Assembly: GCA_017427065.1 (NCBI GenBank)
Contig: JAFRTL010000021.1
Coordinates: 1-64,000, forward strand
Direction: 5' to 3'
Length of the DNA stretch: 64,000 bases
Source of the DNA: Bacteroidaceae bacterium
GTDB lineage: Bacteria > Bacteroidota > Bacteroidia > Bacteroidales > Bacteroidaceae
Shown here: piece by piece, positions 7,797-16,046 of the stretch
Numbering within the stretch: position 1 is the first letter of the stretch
How the letters are laid out: the number at the start of each line of letters is the position of its first letter
Program-made: the position numbers and the translations under genes
Notes under the pieces: model-generated
What the model saw: the letters and a program-made list of their open reading frames with translations, nothing else
Database searches by the model: none
Told to the model about the DNA's origin: nothing

Positions 7797-8579
7797 GATG
7801 TAATTCAATTTCTCTAACGTTTCGTTTGCTTCATTGTATCCGCGGAGGAAGATTTCCTCCGTCTTGTCGAGGTCGATATCACTGAATTCATAGAGGTCGG
7901 TTGGCTCAATGAGCAAGTCGGCCATCTCCCGTTGCTGAACGGTGTTGGAACGGAACATGAAGTGATAGGCACGCTCGGCAATGCTGAGGATATTCATTTT
8001 GTATTGCGGGGCCACCAGCGGACTGACATTGATGGCTACCACCTTCTTACAAATAGGGCGCAAGGTACTTACGGGCAGGTTCATCAGCACGCCGCCATCT
8101 ACATAGTGTACTCCGTCGATGGCGATAGGGTTGAAGAGGATAGGGACGGAGCAGGAGGCTACGATGAGCTCTGCCAGCGGTCCTTCACGGAAATGCACCG
8201 AACGCCCATGGTCGAAGTCAGTGGCTGTGATAATCATCGGGGTGCGGAGATTTTCCAAACGGTCAACGGTGAGGTGCTCGCGCAGAAAATCCAGCAGTTC
8301 CTTCATGTCGAAGAATCCAGAACGAGGCATTACCAAATCGGCCAGATCGCGAAACGTCAGTCCCTTGAAAAACTCCAGTACCTGATGGGGCTCATTACCA
8401 TCGGCAAAGAGCGCTCCTGCCAAAGCTCCAGCACTCACTCCCGAGAGAATGTCGGGACGGATATCGTGCTCCAACAGTGCCTGAATGGCACCCAGATGCG
8501 CGAAACCTTTGATGAACCCACCGCTTAAAGCGAAGCCCACCGCGTATTTCCTATCGAGATTTGTACCGTTATTTTCCAT
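7785..8579 (-). CDS. Patatin-like phospholipase
   Basis: This is a cytoplasmic-looking serine acyl hydrolase of the patatin family, 264 residues. The oxyanion loop GGFIKG lies near the N-terminus (about residues 20-25), the nucleophile elbow GVSAG places Ser49, and the catalytic Asp161 sits in VDGGVLMN. This Ser-Asp dyad is characteristic; the expected activity is hydrolysis of fatty acyl chains from lipids. Length and motif spacing fit short bacterial patatins (RssA/YjjU-like group). The last codons (Ala-Gln-Pro-stop) lie in a conserved repeat core, so the C-terminus is probably repeat-derived. It may be cotranscribed with the downstream amylase. Confidence 0.92.
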   Translation of the reverse strand: MENNGTNLDRKYAVGFALSGGFIKGFAHLGAIQALLEHDIRPDILSGVSAGALAGALFADGNEPHQVLEFFKGLTFRDLADLVMPRSGFFDMKELLDFLREHLTVDRLENLRTPMIITATDFDHGRSVHFREGPLAELIVASCSVPILFNPIAIDGVHYVDGGVLMNLPVSTLRPICKKVVAINVSPLVAPQYKMNILSIAERAYHFMFRSNTVQQREMADLLIEPTDLYEFSDIDLDKTEEIFLRGYNEANETLEKLNYIAQP

Positions 8580-8652
8580 CCATTACCTTGTTTTCGCTAC
8601 GAAATTAGTGAAATTCTGCGTAACAAATAACTATTCTCCCAAAAAATCTTAT

Positions 8653-8661
8653 TACCTTTGC
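8653..8661 (+). promoter_or_regulatory. -7 element of pheT
   Basis: TACCTTTGC, a perfect match. No TTTG at -33 is visible. The leader to the ATG at 8713 is about 45 bases. Confidence 0.65.
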
Positions 8662-8712
8662 GACATTAAAAATAAGAGGTGTTTTTTTTGTGATTATAAA
8701 CGAACAAATTTT

Positions 8713-11175
8713 ATGAATATTTCTTACAATTGGCTCAAGGAGTACTTGGATTTCAACCTTACCCCAGAAGAAACCTCAGTGGCACTGACTTCCATCGGAC
8801 TGGAAGTGGGCTCTGTGGAGGAAGTGCAGACCGTGAAAGGCGGACTGGAAGGACTGGTGATCGGACAGGTGCTCACGTGTGAGCCTCATCCTAATTCAGA
8901 CCACATGCACGTCACTACCGTGGACTTGGGACAGGGTGAGCCTGCACAAATCGTCTGTGGTGCCCCTAACGTGGCCGCTGGACAGAAGGTAGTGGTGGCT
9001 CCACTAGGCTGCAAGCTGTACGATGGTGAGGAGTGCTTTACCATCAAGAGAGCAAAACTGCGTGGCATTGAATCGTGTGGTATGATCTGTGCTGAAGACG
9101 AGATAGGTATCGGTACCGACCATTCGGGCATCATCGTGCTGCCTGATACTGCCGTGGTAGGCACACTGGCGAAAGATTACTATAACATCAAGAGCGACTA
9201 TGTGATAGAGGTGGACATCACACCTAACCGTGCGGATGCCTGCTCACACTACGGTGTGGCTCGCGACCTCTATGCTTACTTAGTGCAGAACAATAAGCCT
9301 GCCAAGCTGCATAAGCCATCGGTGGATGCTTTCAAGGTGGAGAACCATGACCTGGACATCCCTGTGATCGTGGAGAACGGTGAGGCTTGTCCTCGCTATG
9401 CTGGCGTGACTGTGAAGGGCGTGACCGTGAAGGAGAGTCCGGAGTGGTTGCAAGACCGTCTGCGTACCATCGGCCTGCGTCCTATCAACAATATCGTGGA
9501 TATCACCAACTATATCTGCCACGGATTCGGACATCCGATGCATTGTTTCGATGCCGATAAGATTAAGGGTGGCAAAGTGGTGGTAAAGACGATGCCTGAA
9601 GGTACGCCATTCGTCACACTCGATGGCGTGGAGCGCAAGCTCAGTGAGCGCGACCTGATGATCTGCAATGCCGAGGAGCCTATGTGTATCGGTGGTGTGT
9701 TTGGCGGACTGGAGAGTGGTACTACGGAGGAGACAAAGAACGTGTTCCTGGAGAGTGCTTACTTCCATCCAACGTGGATCAGAAAGACGGCTCGCCGTCA
9801 TGGTTTGAGCACGGATGCCAGTTTTCGTTTCGAACGTGGCATTGATCCTAACAATGCTGTCTATATCCTGAAGCTCGCTGCCTTGATGGTGAAAGAGTTG
9901 GCTGGTGGTACCATCGCTTCCGACGTGAAGGATGTGGCTGCGTCTGACTTCCCTCCATTCCGTGTGGAACTGGATTACCAGAAGGCTTATGAACTGATAG
10001 GTAAGGAAATCGGTAAGGATACCATCAAGCACATCTGCAGCAGTCTGGAGATGGAGATCGTGAACGAGACACCTGAAGTGCTCACACTGGATGTGCCTCG
10101 CTACCGTGTGGATGTGCAGCATCCTTGCGACGTGGTGGAAGATGTGCTGCGTATCTATGGATATAATAATGTGGAGATACCTACCACGCTGAAATCAAGT
10201 CTGACTGTCAAGGGGGATGCTGACCGTTCGCAGCGTATGCAGAACCTGATCAGTGAGCAACTGGTGGGCGAGGGTTTCAACGAGATCATGAACAACTCAC
10301 TGACGCGTGCGGCTTACTATGATAACCTGCAGAGCTATCCTGCTGCCAACTTGGTGCACTTGATGAATCCGTTGAGCAATGACCTCAACGTGATGCGTCA
10401 GACGTTGCTCTTCGGTGGTTTGGAGAGTGTGGCACGTAACATCAACCATAAGAGTCCAGACCTTCGTTTCTTCGAGTTTGGCAACTGCTACTATTTCCGT
10501 GAGGAGCGTCGCAATCCTGAAAAGGCATTGGCTCCTTATAGCGAGGACTATCACTTGGGCATGTGGCTCACGGGTAAGCGTGTGGCTGGCTCTTGGGCAC
10601 ATACCGATGAAGACAGCACGGTGTATGAGTTGAAGGCTTATGTGGAGAATGTGCTGAATCGTCTGGGCATTCTGGCTGGACAACTTCAGACGGCACGTGC
10701 TGAGGAGGATATCTTCTCTGCTGCCCTGAGTCTGAATCTGCGTAACGGCAAGCGTGCGGCTGTGTTTGGCATGGTGGCACGTGGTATCTTGAAGCAGATG
10801 GATATTGACCAGCCTGTGTTCTTTGCCGACTTGAACTGGAACGAACTGATGAAGTTGCAGAAGGGTTATAAGGTCAGCTTCAAGGAAATAGCCAAATATC
10901 CTGCCGTTAAGCGCGACTTGGCACTGCTTGTGGATGAATCGGTACAATTCGGCGACATTGAGAAGTTGGCCTTCGAGACCGATCGTAAGTTGCTGAAGAA
11001 GGTTACCTTGTTCGACGTGTATGAAGGCAAGACGCTGATGGCTGGTAAGAAGAGCTATGCTGTGAGCTTCACCCTTCAGGATGAGAATCAGACCTTGAAC
11101 GACAAGGCCATCGACAAGGTGATGCAGAAACTGATCTACAACTTGGAGAACAAGTTGGGTGCTAAGCTGAGATAG
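8713..11175 (+). CDS. pheT: Phenylalanine--tRNA ligase beta subunit
   Basis: The 820-residue beta chain of the alpha2-beta2 enzyme charges tRNA-Phe with phenylalanine. An N-terminal OB-fold tRNA-binding domain lies at about residues 40-155 (HPNSDHMHVTTVD, VCGAPN), the B3/B4 editing domain at about 210-390, B5 at about 410-480 (VDVQHPCDVVEDVLRIYGY), a catalytic-like core follows, and the FDX-ACB anticodon-binding domain occupies the last ~95 residues (YPAVKRDLALLVD). The open frame begins at 8485, but the ATG at 8713 (MNISYNWLKEYLDF) matches the family start and follows the promoter. pheS is not in the window. Its TAG stop is the first triplet of a 7-bp-period array. Confidence 0.97.
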   Translation: MNISYNWLKEYLDFNLTPEETSVALTSIGLEVGSVEEVQTVKGGLEGLVIGQVLTCEPHPNSDHMHVTTVDLGQGEPAQIVCGAPNVAAGQKVVVAPLGCKLYDGEECFTIKRAKLRGIESCGMICAEDEIGIGTDHSGIIVLPDTAVVGTLAKDYYNIKSDYVIEVDITPNRADACSHYGVARDLYAYLVQNNKPAKLHKPSVDAFKVENHDLDIPVIVENGEACPRYAGVTVKGVTVKESPEWLQDRLRTIGLRPINNIVDITNYICHGFGHPMHCFDADKIKGGKVVVKTMPEGTPFVTLDGVERKLSERDLMICNAEEPMCIGGVFGGLESGTTEETKNVFLESAYFHPTWIRKTARRHGLSTDASFRFERGIDPNNAVYILKLAALMVKELAGGTIASDVKDVAASDFPPFRVELDYQKAYELIGKEIGKDTIKHICSSLEMEIVNETPEVLTLDVPRYRVDVQHPCDVVEDVLRIYGYNNVEIPTTLKSSLTVKGDADRSQRMQNLISEQLVGEGFNEIMNNSLTRAAYYDNLQSYPAANLVHLMNPLSNDLNVMRQTLLFGGLESVARNINHKSPDLRFFEFGNCYYFREERRNPEKALAPYSEDYHLGMWLTGKRVAGSWAHTDEDSTVYELKAYVENVLNRLGILAGQLQTARAEEDIFSAALSLNLRNGKRAAVFGMVARGILKQMDIDQPVFFADLNWNELMKLQKGYKVSFKEIAKYPAVKRDLALLVDESVQFGDIEKLAFETDRKLLKKVTLFDVYEGKTLMAGKKSYAVSFTLQDENQTLNDKAIDKVMQKLIYNLENKLGAKLR

Positions 11176-11240
11176 GGCTTAGGGCTTAGAGTTTAGAGTT
11201 TAGAGTTAAGAGTTAAGAGTTAAGAGTTTAGGGTTAAGAG
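11173..11240. repeat. 7-bp-period array (TAGAGTT type) after pheT
   Basis: Nine full units in register: TAGGGCT x2, TAGAGTT x3, AAGAGTT x3, TAGGGTT, then AAGAG. The first unit begins with the pheT stop codon. This is the longest regular array in the window. Confidence 0.9.
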
Positions 11241-11272
11241 AATTAAAATAATAATATAAAAAGTTTTTACCA

Positions 11273-12001
11273 ATGGGAAGAGCGTTTGAATATAGAAAAG
11301 CAACTAAGCTGAAGAGATGGGGCCACATGGCCAAGACTTTCACCCGTCTGGGCAAGCAGATTGCCATTGCCGTTAAGGCAGGCGGACCAGAACCTGAGAA
11401 CAATCCTGCACTGCGTTCTGTGATCGCAGTCTGCAAGCGTGAGAACATGCCTAAGGACAACATCGATCGCGCCATCAAGAACGCGATGGGTAAGGATCAG
11501 AGCGAATATAAGAGCATGACTTATGAGGGATACGGTCCTCATGGAGTGGCTATCTTCGTAGATACACTGACTGATAATCCTACCCGTACGGTAGCTGATG
11601 TGCGCTCAGTGTTCAACAAGTTCAGTGGTACATTGGGAACCATGGGTTCTCTGGCTTTCCTTTTCGACCACAAGGCTGTGTTTACCTTCAAGAAGAAGGA
11701 TGGTCTGGATATGGACGAGTTCATCCTGGAGATGATCGACTATGATGTGGACGAGGACTTCGATATCGACGAGGAAGAGGGTACCATTACCATCTATGGT
11801 GATCCTAAGAGCTATGCAGCCATCCAGAAGCATCTGGAGGAGCAGGGCTTCGAGGATGTGGGTGGTGAGTTCACTTACATTCCTAACGATTTGAAGGACG
11901 TGGCTCCTGAACATCGTGAAACCATCAACAAGATGGTGGAGAAGTTGGAAGAGTTCGACGATGTGCAGAACGTATTCACCAACATGAAACCTGAAGAGTA
12001 A
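11273..12001 (+). CDS. YebC/PmpR family protein
   Basis: The 242-residue protein carries the family's N-terminal signature (RWGHMAKTFTRLGKQI, NMPKDNIDRAIK) and the acidic middle domain (TLTDNPTRTVADVR, GSLAFLFDHKAVF). Some members are described as transcription regulators, and others have been reported to help translation of difficult stretches; which applies here is unknown. The protein is cytoplasmic. It lies downstream of pheT in the same direction, separated by the repeat array, so readthrough from pheT is possible. Length is normal for the family, and the acidic insert (VDEDFDIDEEEG) is typical of Bacteroidota members. Confidence 0.93.
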   Translation: MGRAFEYRKATKLKRWGHMAKTFTRLGKQIAIAVKAGGPEPENNPALRSVIAVCKRENMPKDNIDRAIKNAMGKDQSEYKSMTYEGYGPHGVAIFVDTLTDNPTRTVADVRSVFNKFSGTLGTMGSLAFLFDHKAVFTFKKKDGLDMDEFILEMIDYDVDEDFDIDEEEGTITIYGDPKSYAAIQKHLEEQGFEDVGGEFTYIPNDLKDVAPEHRETINKMVEKLEEFDDVQNVFTNMKPEE

Positions 12002-12009
12002 ATCTGGAG

Positions 12010-12042
12010 TTCCCTCGCCTAGATAGGAGAGGGGCAGGGTGA
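12010..12042. repeat. Short imperfect palindrome, REP-like
   Basis: CTCGCCTA and TAGGAGAG form an imperfect hairpin, followed by GGGCAGGGTGA. Similar C/G-rich palindromes are scattered in many bacterial genomes; only one copy is seen here. Confidence 0.3.
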
Positions 12043-12059
12043 AATATGATAACAAAGAA

Positions 12060-12084
12060 GGGCGTACAAACTGTACGCCCTTTT
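12060..12084. terminator. Bidirectional terminator between yebC and the RNase G gene
   Basis: GGGCGTACA (12060-12068) and TGTACGCCC (12072-12080) form a perfect 9-bp stem with TTTTC after it on the plus strand. It lies between convergent genes. Confidence 0.85.
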
Positions 12085-12108
12085 CTTTTTAACTTTACCT
12101 TGAAATGC

Positions 12109-13680
12109 TTACTTGGCATCGGTCTTCTCTTTCATGTCTATCTCCTGCTTGTCCTTCCCGAAGAACGCATACTGCAGGAAAGCATAGCTCTGGTTAGGAA
12201 TGACCCTCATGCCGAATCCGTACTTCATCTGCCAACGACGTTTCAAGGATACCAATCCCTGATTGATGAAAGCAGCTACATACGGATGAACGTGTAGTGA
12301 GAATTTCTTAATCTTCAACTTGTTGACGATGTAGTCGATCTTACTCTCTAACTGATCTGTGAACAGGATGCTCGATTTGATTTTACCAGTACCGAAACAA
12401 GTGGGACATTCCTCCGACGTATCCACATCCATGGCTGGACGTACACGCTGACGGGTAATCTGCATCAGACCGAACTTGCTCAGTGGCAAGATGTTGTGGC
12501 GTGCACGGTCTTTCTTCATGTTCTCGCACATGCGCTCATACAGCTTCTGACGGTCTTCTGCCACGTTCATGTCGATGAAATCCACCACGATGATGCCGCC
12601 CATATCGCGCAGTCGCAATTGGCGTGCCAATTCATCAGCAGCCCCGAGGTTCACTTCAAGAGCATTGTCCTCCTGGTTGGTCTTCTTGGAGCGGTTTCCG
12701 CTGTTCACATCCACCACGTGCAGTGCTTCTGTGTGCTCGATGATGAGGTAGGCACCGTTCTTATAGGAGATGGTGCGTCCGAAGAGCGACTTGATCTGCT
12801 TCGTGATGGCAAAATTGTCGAAGATGGGGAGCTCGCCTTTGTACAGCTTCACTATTCCTGCCCTATCAGGGGCAATGATTGATACGTAATCCTTAATCTC
12901 ATTGAATTCGGCCTCATCATTCACATAGATGTGCTCGAAAGAAGGATTGAACAAGTCGCGCAACATACCTACGGCACGACTGGTTTCTTCGTAAATCAGC
13001 GTCGGAAGTTTGGTGGCTTTCTGTACCCTAGCCATAGCATCTTCCCATCGTTTCACCAAAACCTTCAGTTCGCCATCGAGTTCTGCCACACGCTTGCCTT
13101 CTGCCACGGTGCGTACGATAACACCGAAGTTCTTTGGCTTGATGCTCATGAGCAATTGCTTCAGTCGTGCACGCTCAGCGCTCGATTTAATCTTTGAGGA
13201 AACATTTACCTTATCATTGAAAGGGATGAGCACCAGATAGCGCCCTGCGAATGAGAGCTCAGAGGTGAGTCGTGGTCCCTTCGTGTTGATAGGTTCCTTC
13301 ACAATTTGCACCACCACCTCCTGACCTTGCTGCAGGGTTGTAGCCACGGTGCCGTCTTTCTCCAGATCGGGCATGATGCTGGCTTTGGTGATGGAGTAAG
13401 TCTTTTTCTTGTCACTGATGGTTTGGCGCAGGAACTTGTTCAGAGAGTTGAATTGTGGACCTAAGTCTTGATAGTGAAGAAAAGCATCTTTCTCGAAACC
13501 CACGTCAACGAAGCAAGCATTCAGGCCCGGCATCAGTTTCCTGACGCGTCCCAAATACATGTTGCCTACAGCAAAGGCGGTGTTGTTGCCCTCCTTCTGT
13601 AGTTCCACCAGGCTTCCTTCTTCCGTCAAGGCGATGGAGACTTCCTGGGGCTTTACGTCAACTACGAGTTCACTTGTCAC
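12109..13680 (-). CDS. rng: Ribonuclease E/G family protein
   Basis: This endoribonuclease processes rRNA and degrades mRNA, cleaving single-stranded AU-rich RNA. The 523-residue, RNase G-length protein has an N-terminal S1-type RNA-binding domain (NMYLGRVRKLMPGLNACFVD), the DNase I-like catalytic region with metal-ligand Asp residues in VVDVNSG and VVDFIDM, and the zinc-link CPTCFGTG. It has no long disordered degradosome scaffold, which distinguishes it from E. coli RNase E. The minus-strand gene begins just downstream of the terminator that ends the HU transcript. The C-terminus is Lys-rich and normal for the phylum. Confidence 0.95.
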   Translation of the reverse strand: MTSELVVDVKPQEVSIALTEEGSLVELQKEGNNTAFAVGNMYLGRVRKLMPGLNACFVDVGFEKDAFLHYQDLGPQFNSLNKFLRQTISDKKKTYSITKASIMPDLEKDGTVATTLQQGQEVVVQIVKEPINTKGPRLTSELSFAGRYLVLIPFNDKVNVSSKIKSSAERARLKQLLMSIKPKNFGVIVRTVAEGKRVAELDGELKVLVKRWEDAMARVQKATKLPTLIYEETSRAVGMLRDLFNPSFEHIYVNDEAEFNEIKDYVSIIAPDRAGIVKLYKGELPIFDNFAITKQIKSLFGRTISYKNGAYLIIEHTEALHVVDVNSGNRSKKTNQEDNALEVNLGAADELARQLRLRDMGGIIVVDFIDMNVAEDRQKLYERMCENMKKDRARHNILPLSKFGLMQITRQRVRPAMDVDTSEECPTCFGTGKIKSSILFTDQLESKIDYIVNKLKIKKFSLHVHPYVAAFINQGLVSLKRRWQMKYGFGMRVIPNQSYAFLQYAFFGKDKQEIDMKEKTDAK

Positions 13681-13711
13681 AATTAACTACTTTTGAGTTA
13701 CTACTAAAAAC

Positions 13712-13760
13712 AAAGAACAAACTTATGCAAGTTTTTTCTGTTATCATAAGTTTGTTCTTT
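13712..13760 (-). terminator. Strong intrinsic terminator after the HU/small-protein unit
   Basis: AAAGAACAAACTTATG (13712-13727) and CATAAGTTTGTTCTTT (13745-13760) are a perfect 16-bp inverted repeat. Read on the minus strand the stem is followed by TTTTTAG. It separates the HU unit from the RNase G gene, whose promoter must lie close by. Confidence 0.85.
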
Positions 13761-13788
13761 CATTTCCTTAAATATTAAAGGCTAAGAA

Positions 13789-13881
13789 TTACTTCTTGCT
13801 CTTATGTCTGTTCTTTCTTAGTCTTTTTTTACGCTTATGCGTTGACATTTTATGTCTTTTTTTCTTCTTACCGCTTGGCAT
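13789..13881 (-). CDS. 30-residue highly basic protein, mS38/AURKAIP1-COX24-like
   Basis: The minus strand encodes a complete 30-residue protein starting MPSGKKKKRHKMSTHKRKKR and ending with Lys-Lys and TAA. Two thirds of it is Lys, Arg or His. Short proteins of this composition, with the KMxTHKRKKRLRKNRHK core, are conserved in Bacteroidota and annotated as AURKAIP1/COX24-domain proteins, related to mitochondrial ribosomal protein mS38. A role on the small ribosomal subunit is therefore likely (family knowledge plus inference). It lies 34 bases after the HU gene and ahead of a strong terminator, so the two are probably one transcript. Its small size means automated annotation can miss it. 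Confidence 0.85.
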   Translation of the reverse strand: MPSGKKKKRHKMSTHKRKKRLRKNRHKSKK

Positions 13882-13915
13882 AATACTTATATATTAATGG
13901 TTAAACTATAATTTA

Positions 13916-14194
13916 TTACTTTTTCTGCATTGCATTGATGAAAGTCTTTGCTGGCTTGAAAGAAGGAATGTTGTGCTCCGGAATAATGATAGTAGTATTC
14001 TTGGAGATGTTGCGTGCAGTCTTCTGAGCGCGCTTCTTAACATTGAAGCTACCGAAGCCACGGAGATAAACGTTTTCACCTGCGGCCAGAGAGTCCATTA
14101 CTGAAGTCATAAATGCTTCTACAGCTGCTGTGGCTGTCTTTCTGTCAATACCAGTGTTCTTTACGATCTGGCTAACGATTTCTGCTTTAGTCAT
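13916..14194 (-). CDS. HU family DNA-binding protein
   Basis: A 92-residue histone-like protein that binds and bends DNA in the nucleoid. The fold elements are clear: N-terminal helices (TKAEIVSQIVKNTGIDRKTA), the conserved VYLRGFGSFNVKKR strand pair, and the DNA-binding arm with IPEHNIPSFKPAK ending in a short helix. Arm and length match HU rather than IHF, though several HU paralogues are usual in Bacteroidales. It is transcribed from a Bacteroidota-type promoter at 14244-14274 and probably shares a transcript with the 30-residue basic protein that follows. Confidence 0.95.
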   Translation of the reverse strand: MTKAEIVSQIVKNTGIDRKTATAAVEAFMTSVMDSLAAGENVYLRGFGSFNVKKRAQKTARNISKNTTIIIPEHNIPSFKPAKTFINAMQKK

Positions 14195-14243
14195 TTTAGT
14201 ATGATTATTTTGTTGTTAATATTCTTCGTTCATTTTTCGGACT

Positions 14244-14274
14244 GCAAATATACGGTTTTTTGTTTTCTTACAAA
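14244..14274 (-). promoter_or_regulatory. Promoter of the HU gene
   Basis: On the minus strand TTTG (14274-14271) and TATATTTGC (14252-14244) are spaced 18 bases. The 5' leader is about 40 bases. Confidence 0.75.
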
Positions 14275-14376
14275 AATATTATGCACACAATTTTATAATT
14301 TTCACGATTTTAGCTTTAAAATCCATCTTTCATGTGCATCAAAAGGCGTTCCGTATATTCGCTGATTGATTTTCAT

Positions 14377-14438
14377 AACCCCTAAACCCTACACTCTAAA
14401 CTCTAAACTCTAAACCCTAAACACTAAACTCTAAACCA
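14377..14438. repeat. 7-bp-period array (CTCTAAA/CCCTAAA type)
   Basis: About eight units such as CTCTAAA, CCCTAAA and CACTAAA. This is the reverse-complement form of the TAGAGTT array after pheT. It lies between divergent genes, upstream of the mutY promoter. Confidence 0.85.
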
Positions 14439-14477
14439 AAAACCAGATTATATGGGAGAAAGATAAAAGAATAGTCG

Positions 14478-14486
14478 TATCTTTGC
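14478..14486 (+). promoter_or_regulatory. -7 element of mutY, almost touching the start codon
   Basis: TATCTTTGC ends six bases before the ATG at 14492. By the usual spacing the transcript would start at or within a few bases of the ATG, so the mRNA may be leaderless. Confidence 0.65.
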
Positions 14487-14491
14487 ATTCG

Positions 14492-15544
14492 ATGAATGAG
14501 TTTACAAAGATCATAGAGAGTTGGTACGCGGAGCATCGGAGGGATTTGCCGTGGCGCGATACGACGGACCCATACTTGATTTGGGTGTCGGAGATTATTC
14601 TCCAACAGACTCAAGTGAAGCAAGGGTATGATTACTACTTGAGGTTTGTGCAACGGTTTCCGAATGTCCAATCACTGGCAGATGCCGAGGAGGATGAGGT
14701 GCTGAACTATTGGCAGGGATTAGGTTACTATTCGCGTGCCAGAAACATGCATGCTGCCGCGAAGAGCATGAACGGAAAGTTCCCACAGACTTACGAAGCT
14801 GTGAGGGCACTGAAGGGAGTCGGTGATTATACGGCGGCTGCCATCTGCTCCTTTGCTTATGGAATGCCTGTGGCGGTGGTAGATGGCAATGTGTATCGGG
14901 TATTGGCGAGGTATGTAGGCATCGATACGCCCATAGATTCTACAAAGGGTGTGAAACTGTTCAGACAGTTGGCGGAGGACTATTTAGACAAGCGCCATCC
15001 GTCAACTTACAATCAGGCCATTATGGATTTCGGAGCTTTGCAGTGTACCCCTTCACATCCGCATTGTGAAGCGTGTCCGTTGCAAGAAACGTGTGTGGCT
15101 TTCCGTGAGGGAAGGGTAGAGGATCTTCCTGTGAAGCAACATAAGACGAAGCAGACGCTCCGCTATTTCAATTACCTTTTTATCCGACAAGGAGACTATA
15201 CCTATATTAATAAAAGGACGGAGAAAGATATTTGGAAAAACCTCTATCAATTCCCGCTTTTGGAAACAGATTCTGAGATGACGGATAATCCCGCAGCTTT
15301 TTTTTCTCAGTTAGAAAAATTTTTTTTCCTAACTACGGAGATGGAATTCCGTCTTTTGAAGCATGGTGTGAAGCACGTGCTCAGTCATCGGATTATCATG
15401 GCCGATTTCTATGAAGTAAAAGTACCTGAAGAGACAGAGTTGGCACTGTCGCCAGCATTCATCAAGGTGCCTGTCTCGAACTTAGACGATTATGCCTTCC
15501 CCGTATTGATTTCCAATTTTTTAAAGGAAATACTTGACAAATAG
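14492..15544 (+). CDS. mutY: A/G-specific adenine glycosylase MutY
   Basis: MutY removes adenine mispaired with 8-oxoguanine, the last guard of the GO repair system. The 350-residue protein has catalytic Glu34 in SEIILQQTQV, the helix-hairpin-helix LKGVGDYTAAAI, catalytic Asp131 in VDGNVYRVL, and the 4Fe-4S loop C-x6-C-x2-C-x5-C at Cys185, 192, 195 and 201. The C-terminal ~120 residues are a NUDIX-like domain for 8-oxoG recognition. A TTG at 14483 lies inside the promoter, so the ATG at 14492 (MNEFTKIIESWYAEH) is the start. ssb follows with its own promoter. Confidence 0.96.
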   Translation: MNEFTKIIESWYAEHRRDLPWRDTTDPYLIWVSEIILQQTQVKQGYDYYLRFVQRFPNVQSLADAEEDEVLNYWQGLGYYSRARNMHAAAKSMNGKFPQTYEAVRALKGVGDYTAAAICSFAYGMPVAVVDGNVYRVLARYVGIDTPIDSTKGVKLFRQLAEDYLDKRHPSTYNQAIMDFGALQCTPSHPHCEACPLQETCVAFREGRVEDLPVKQHKTKQTLRYFNYLFIRQGDYTYINKRTEKDIWKNLYQFPLLETDSEMTDNPAAFFSQLEKFFFLTTEMEFRLLKHGVKHVLSHRIIMADFYEVKVPEETELALSPAFIKVPVSNLDDYAFPVLISNFLKEILDK

Positions 15545-15567
15545 TTGCACGGTTTATGATTTATATG

Positions 15568-15575
15568 TAATTTTG
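15568..15575 (+). promoter_or_regulatory. Promoter of ssb
   Basis: TAATTTTG at 15568-15575, with GTTG (15544-15547) 20 bases upstream as a weak -33. The leader is about 30 bases. Confidence 0.55.
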
Positions 15576-15610
15576 TAACCTAATTTTAGTAACGACAAAA
15601 AATTAAGAAA

Positions 15611-16024
15611 ATGAACAAAGCTATTTTAATTGGAAATGTGGGCGCAGACCCCAAAGTGACTTATTTTGAAGGTGGACGCGGTGTGGCTCAAGTACGTCTG
15701 GCCACTACAGAGCGTGGATATACATTGCAGAACGGTACACAGGTGCCCGACCGCACTGAATGGCATAATCTGGTATTCAGAGGCAAGATTGCTGAAACTG
15801 TAGAAAAGTTCATCCACAAAGGCGACAAGCTCTATGTGGAAGGTAAGATATTTACACGTAGCTATGACGATCAGGCTGGTGTGAAGCGTTACGTTACAGA
15901 GATCTATGTGGACAATATGGAAATGCTTACTCCTAAGTCCCAGAATGTGTCTCCTGCACCTGCACCAGTAGCTCCAGCGCCTGAAATGCCTCAAACGGAT
16001 GATAAAGGCGACCTGCCGTTTTAA
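15611..16024 (+). CDS. ssb: Single-stranded DNA-binding protein
   Basis: A 137-residue SSB that coats single-stranded DNA during replication, recombination and repair. The OB fold covers residues 1 to about 108 (MNKAILIGNVGADPKVTYF, VPDRTEWHNLVFRGK, GDKLYVEGKIFTRSY). A short Pro/Ala-rich linker leads to the acidic tip DDKGDLPF, the docking site for SSB partner proteins. The same tip closes the DUF3127 protein at 44 kb. ssb follows mutY, has its own promoter, and is probably cotranscribed with gldE 22 bases downstream. Confidence 0.97.
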   Translation: MNKAILIGNVGADPKVTYFEGGRGVAQVRLATTERGYTLQNGTQVPDRTEWHNLVFRGKIAETVEKFIHKGDKLYVEGKIFTRSYDDQAGVKRYVTEIYVDNMEMLTPKSQNVSPAPAPVAPAPEMPQTDDKGDLPF

Positions 16025-16046
16025 GTCTAACTAAACGCGAGGGATT

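Noticed and set aside
9280-10122. 280-residue open frame opposite pheT
   Set aside because: Shadow of a strongly biased essential gene; composition is His/Leu-rich and unlike a real protein.
14377-14438. CCCTAAA-like units recalling plant-type telomere repeats
   Set aside because: Only some units match, the array is short and internal, and the same heptamer family occurs in other spacers, so no telomere function is implied.
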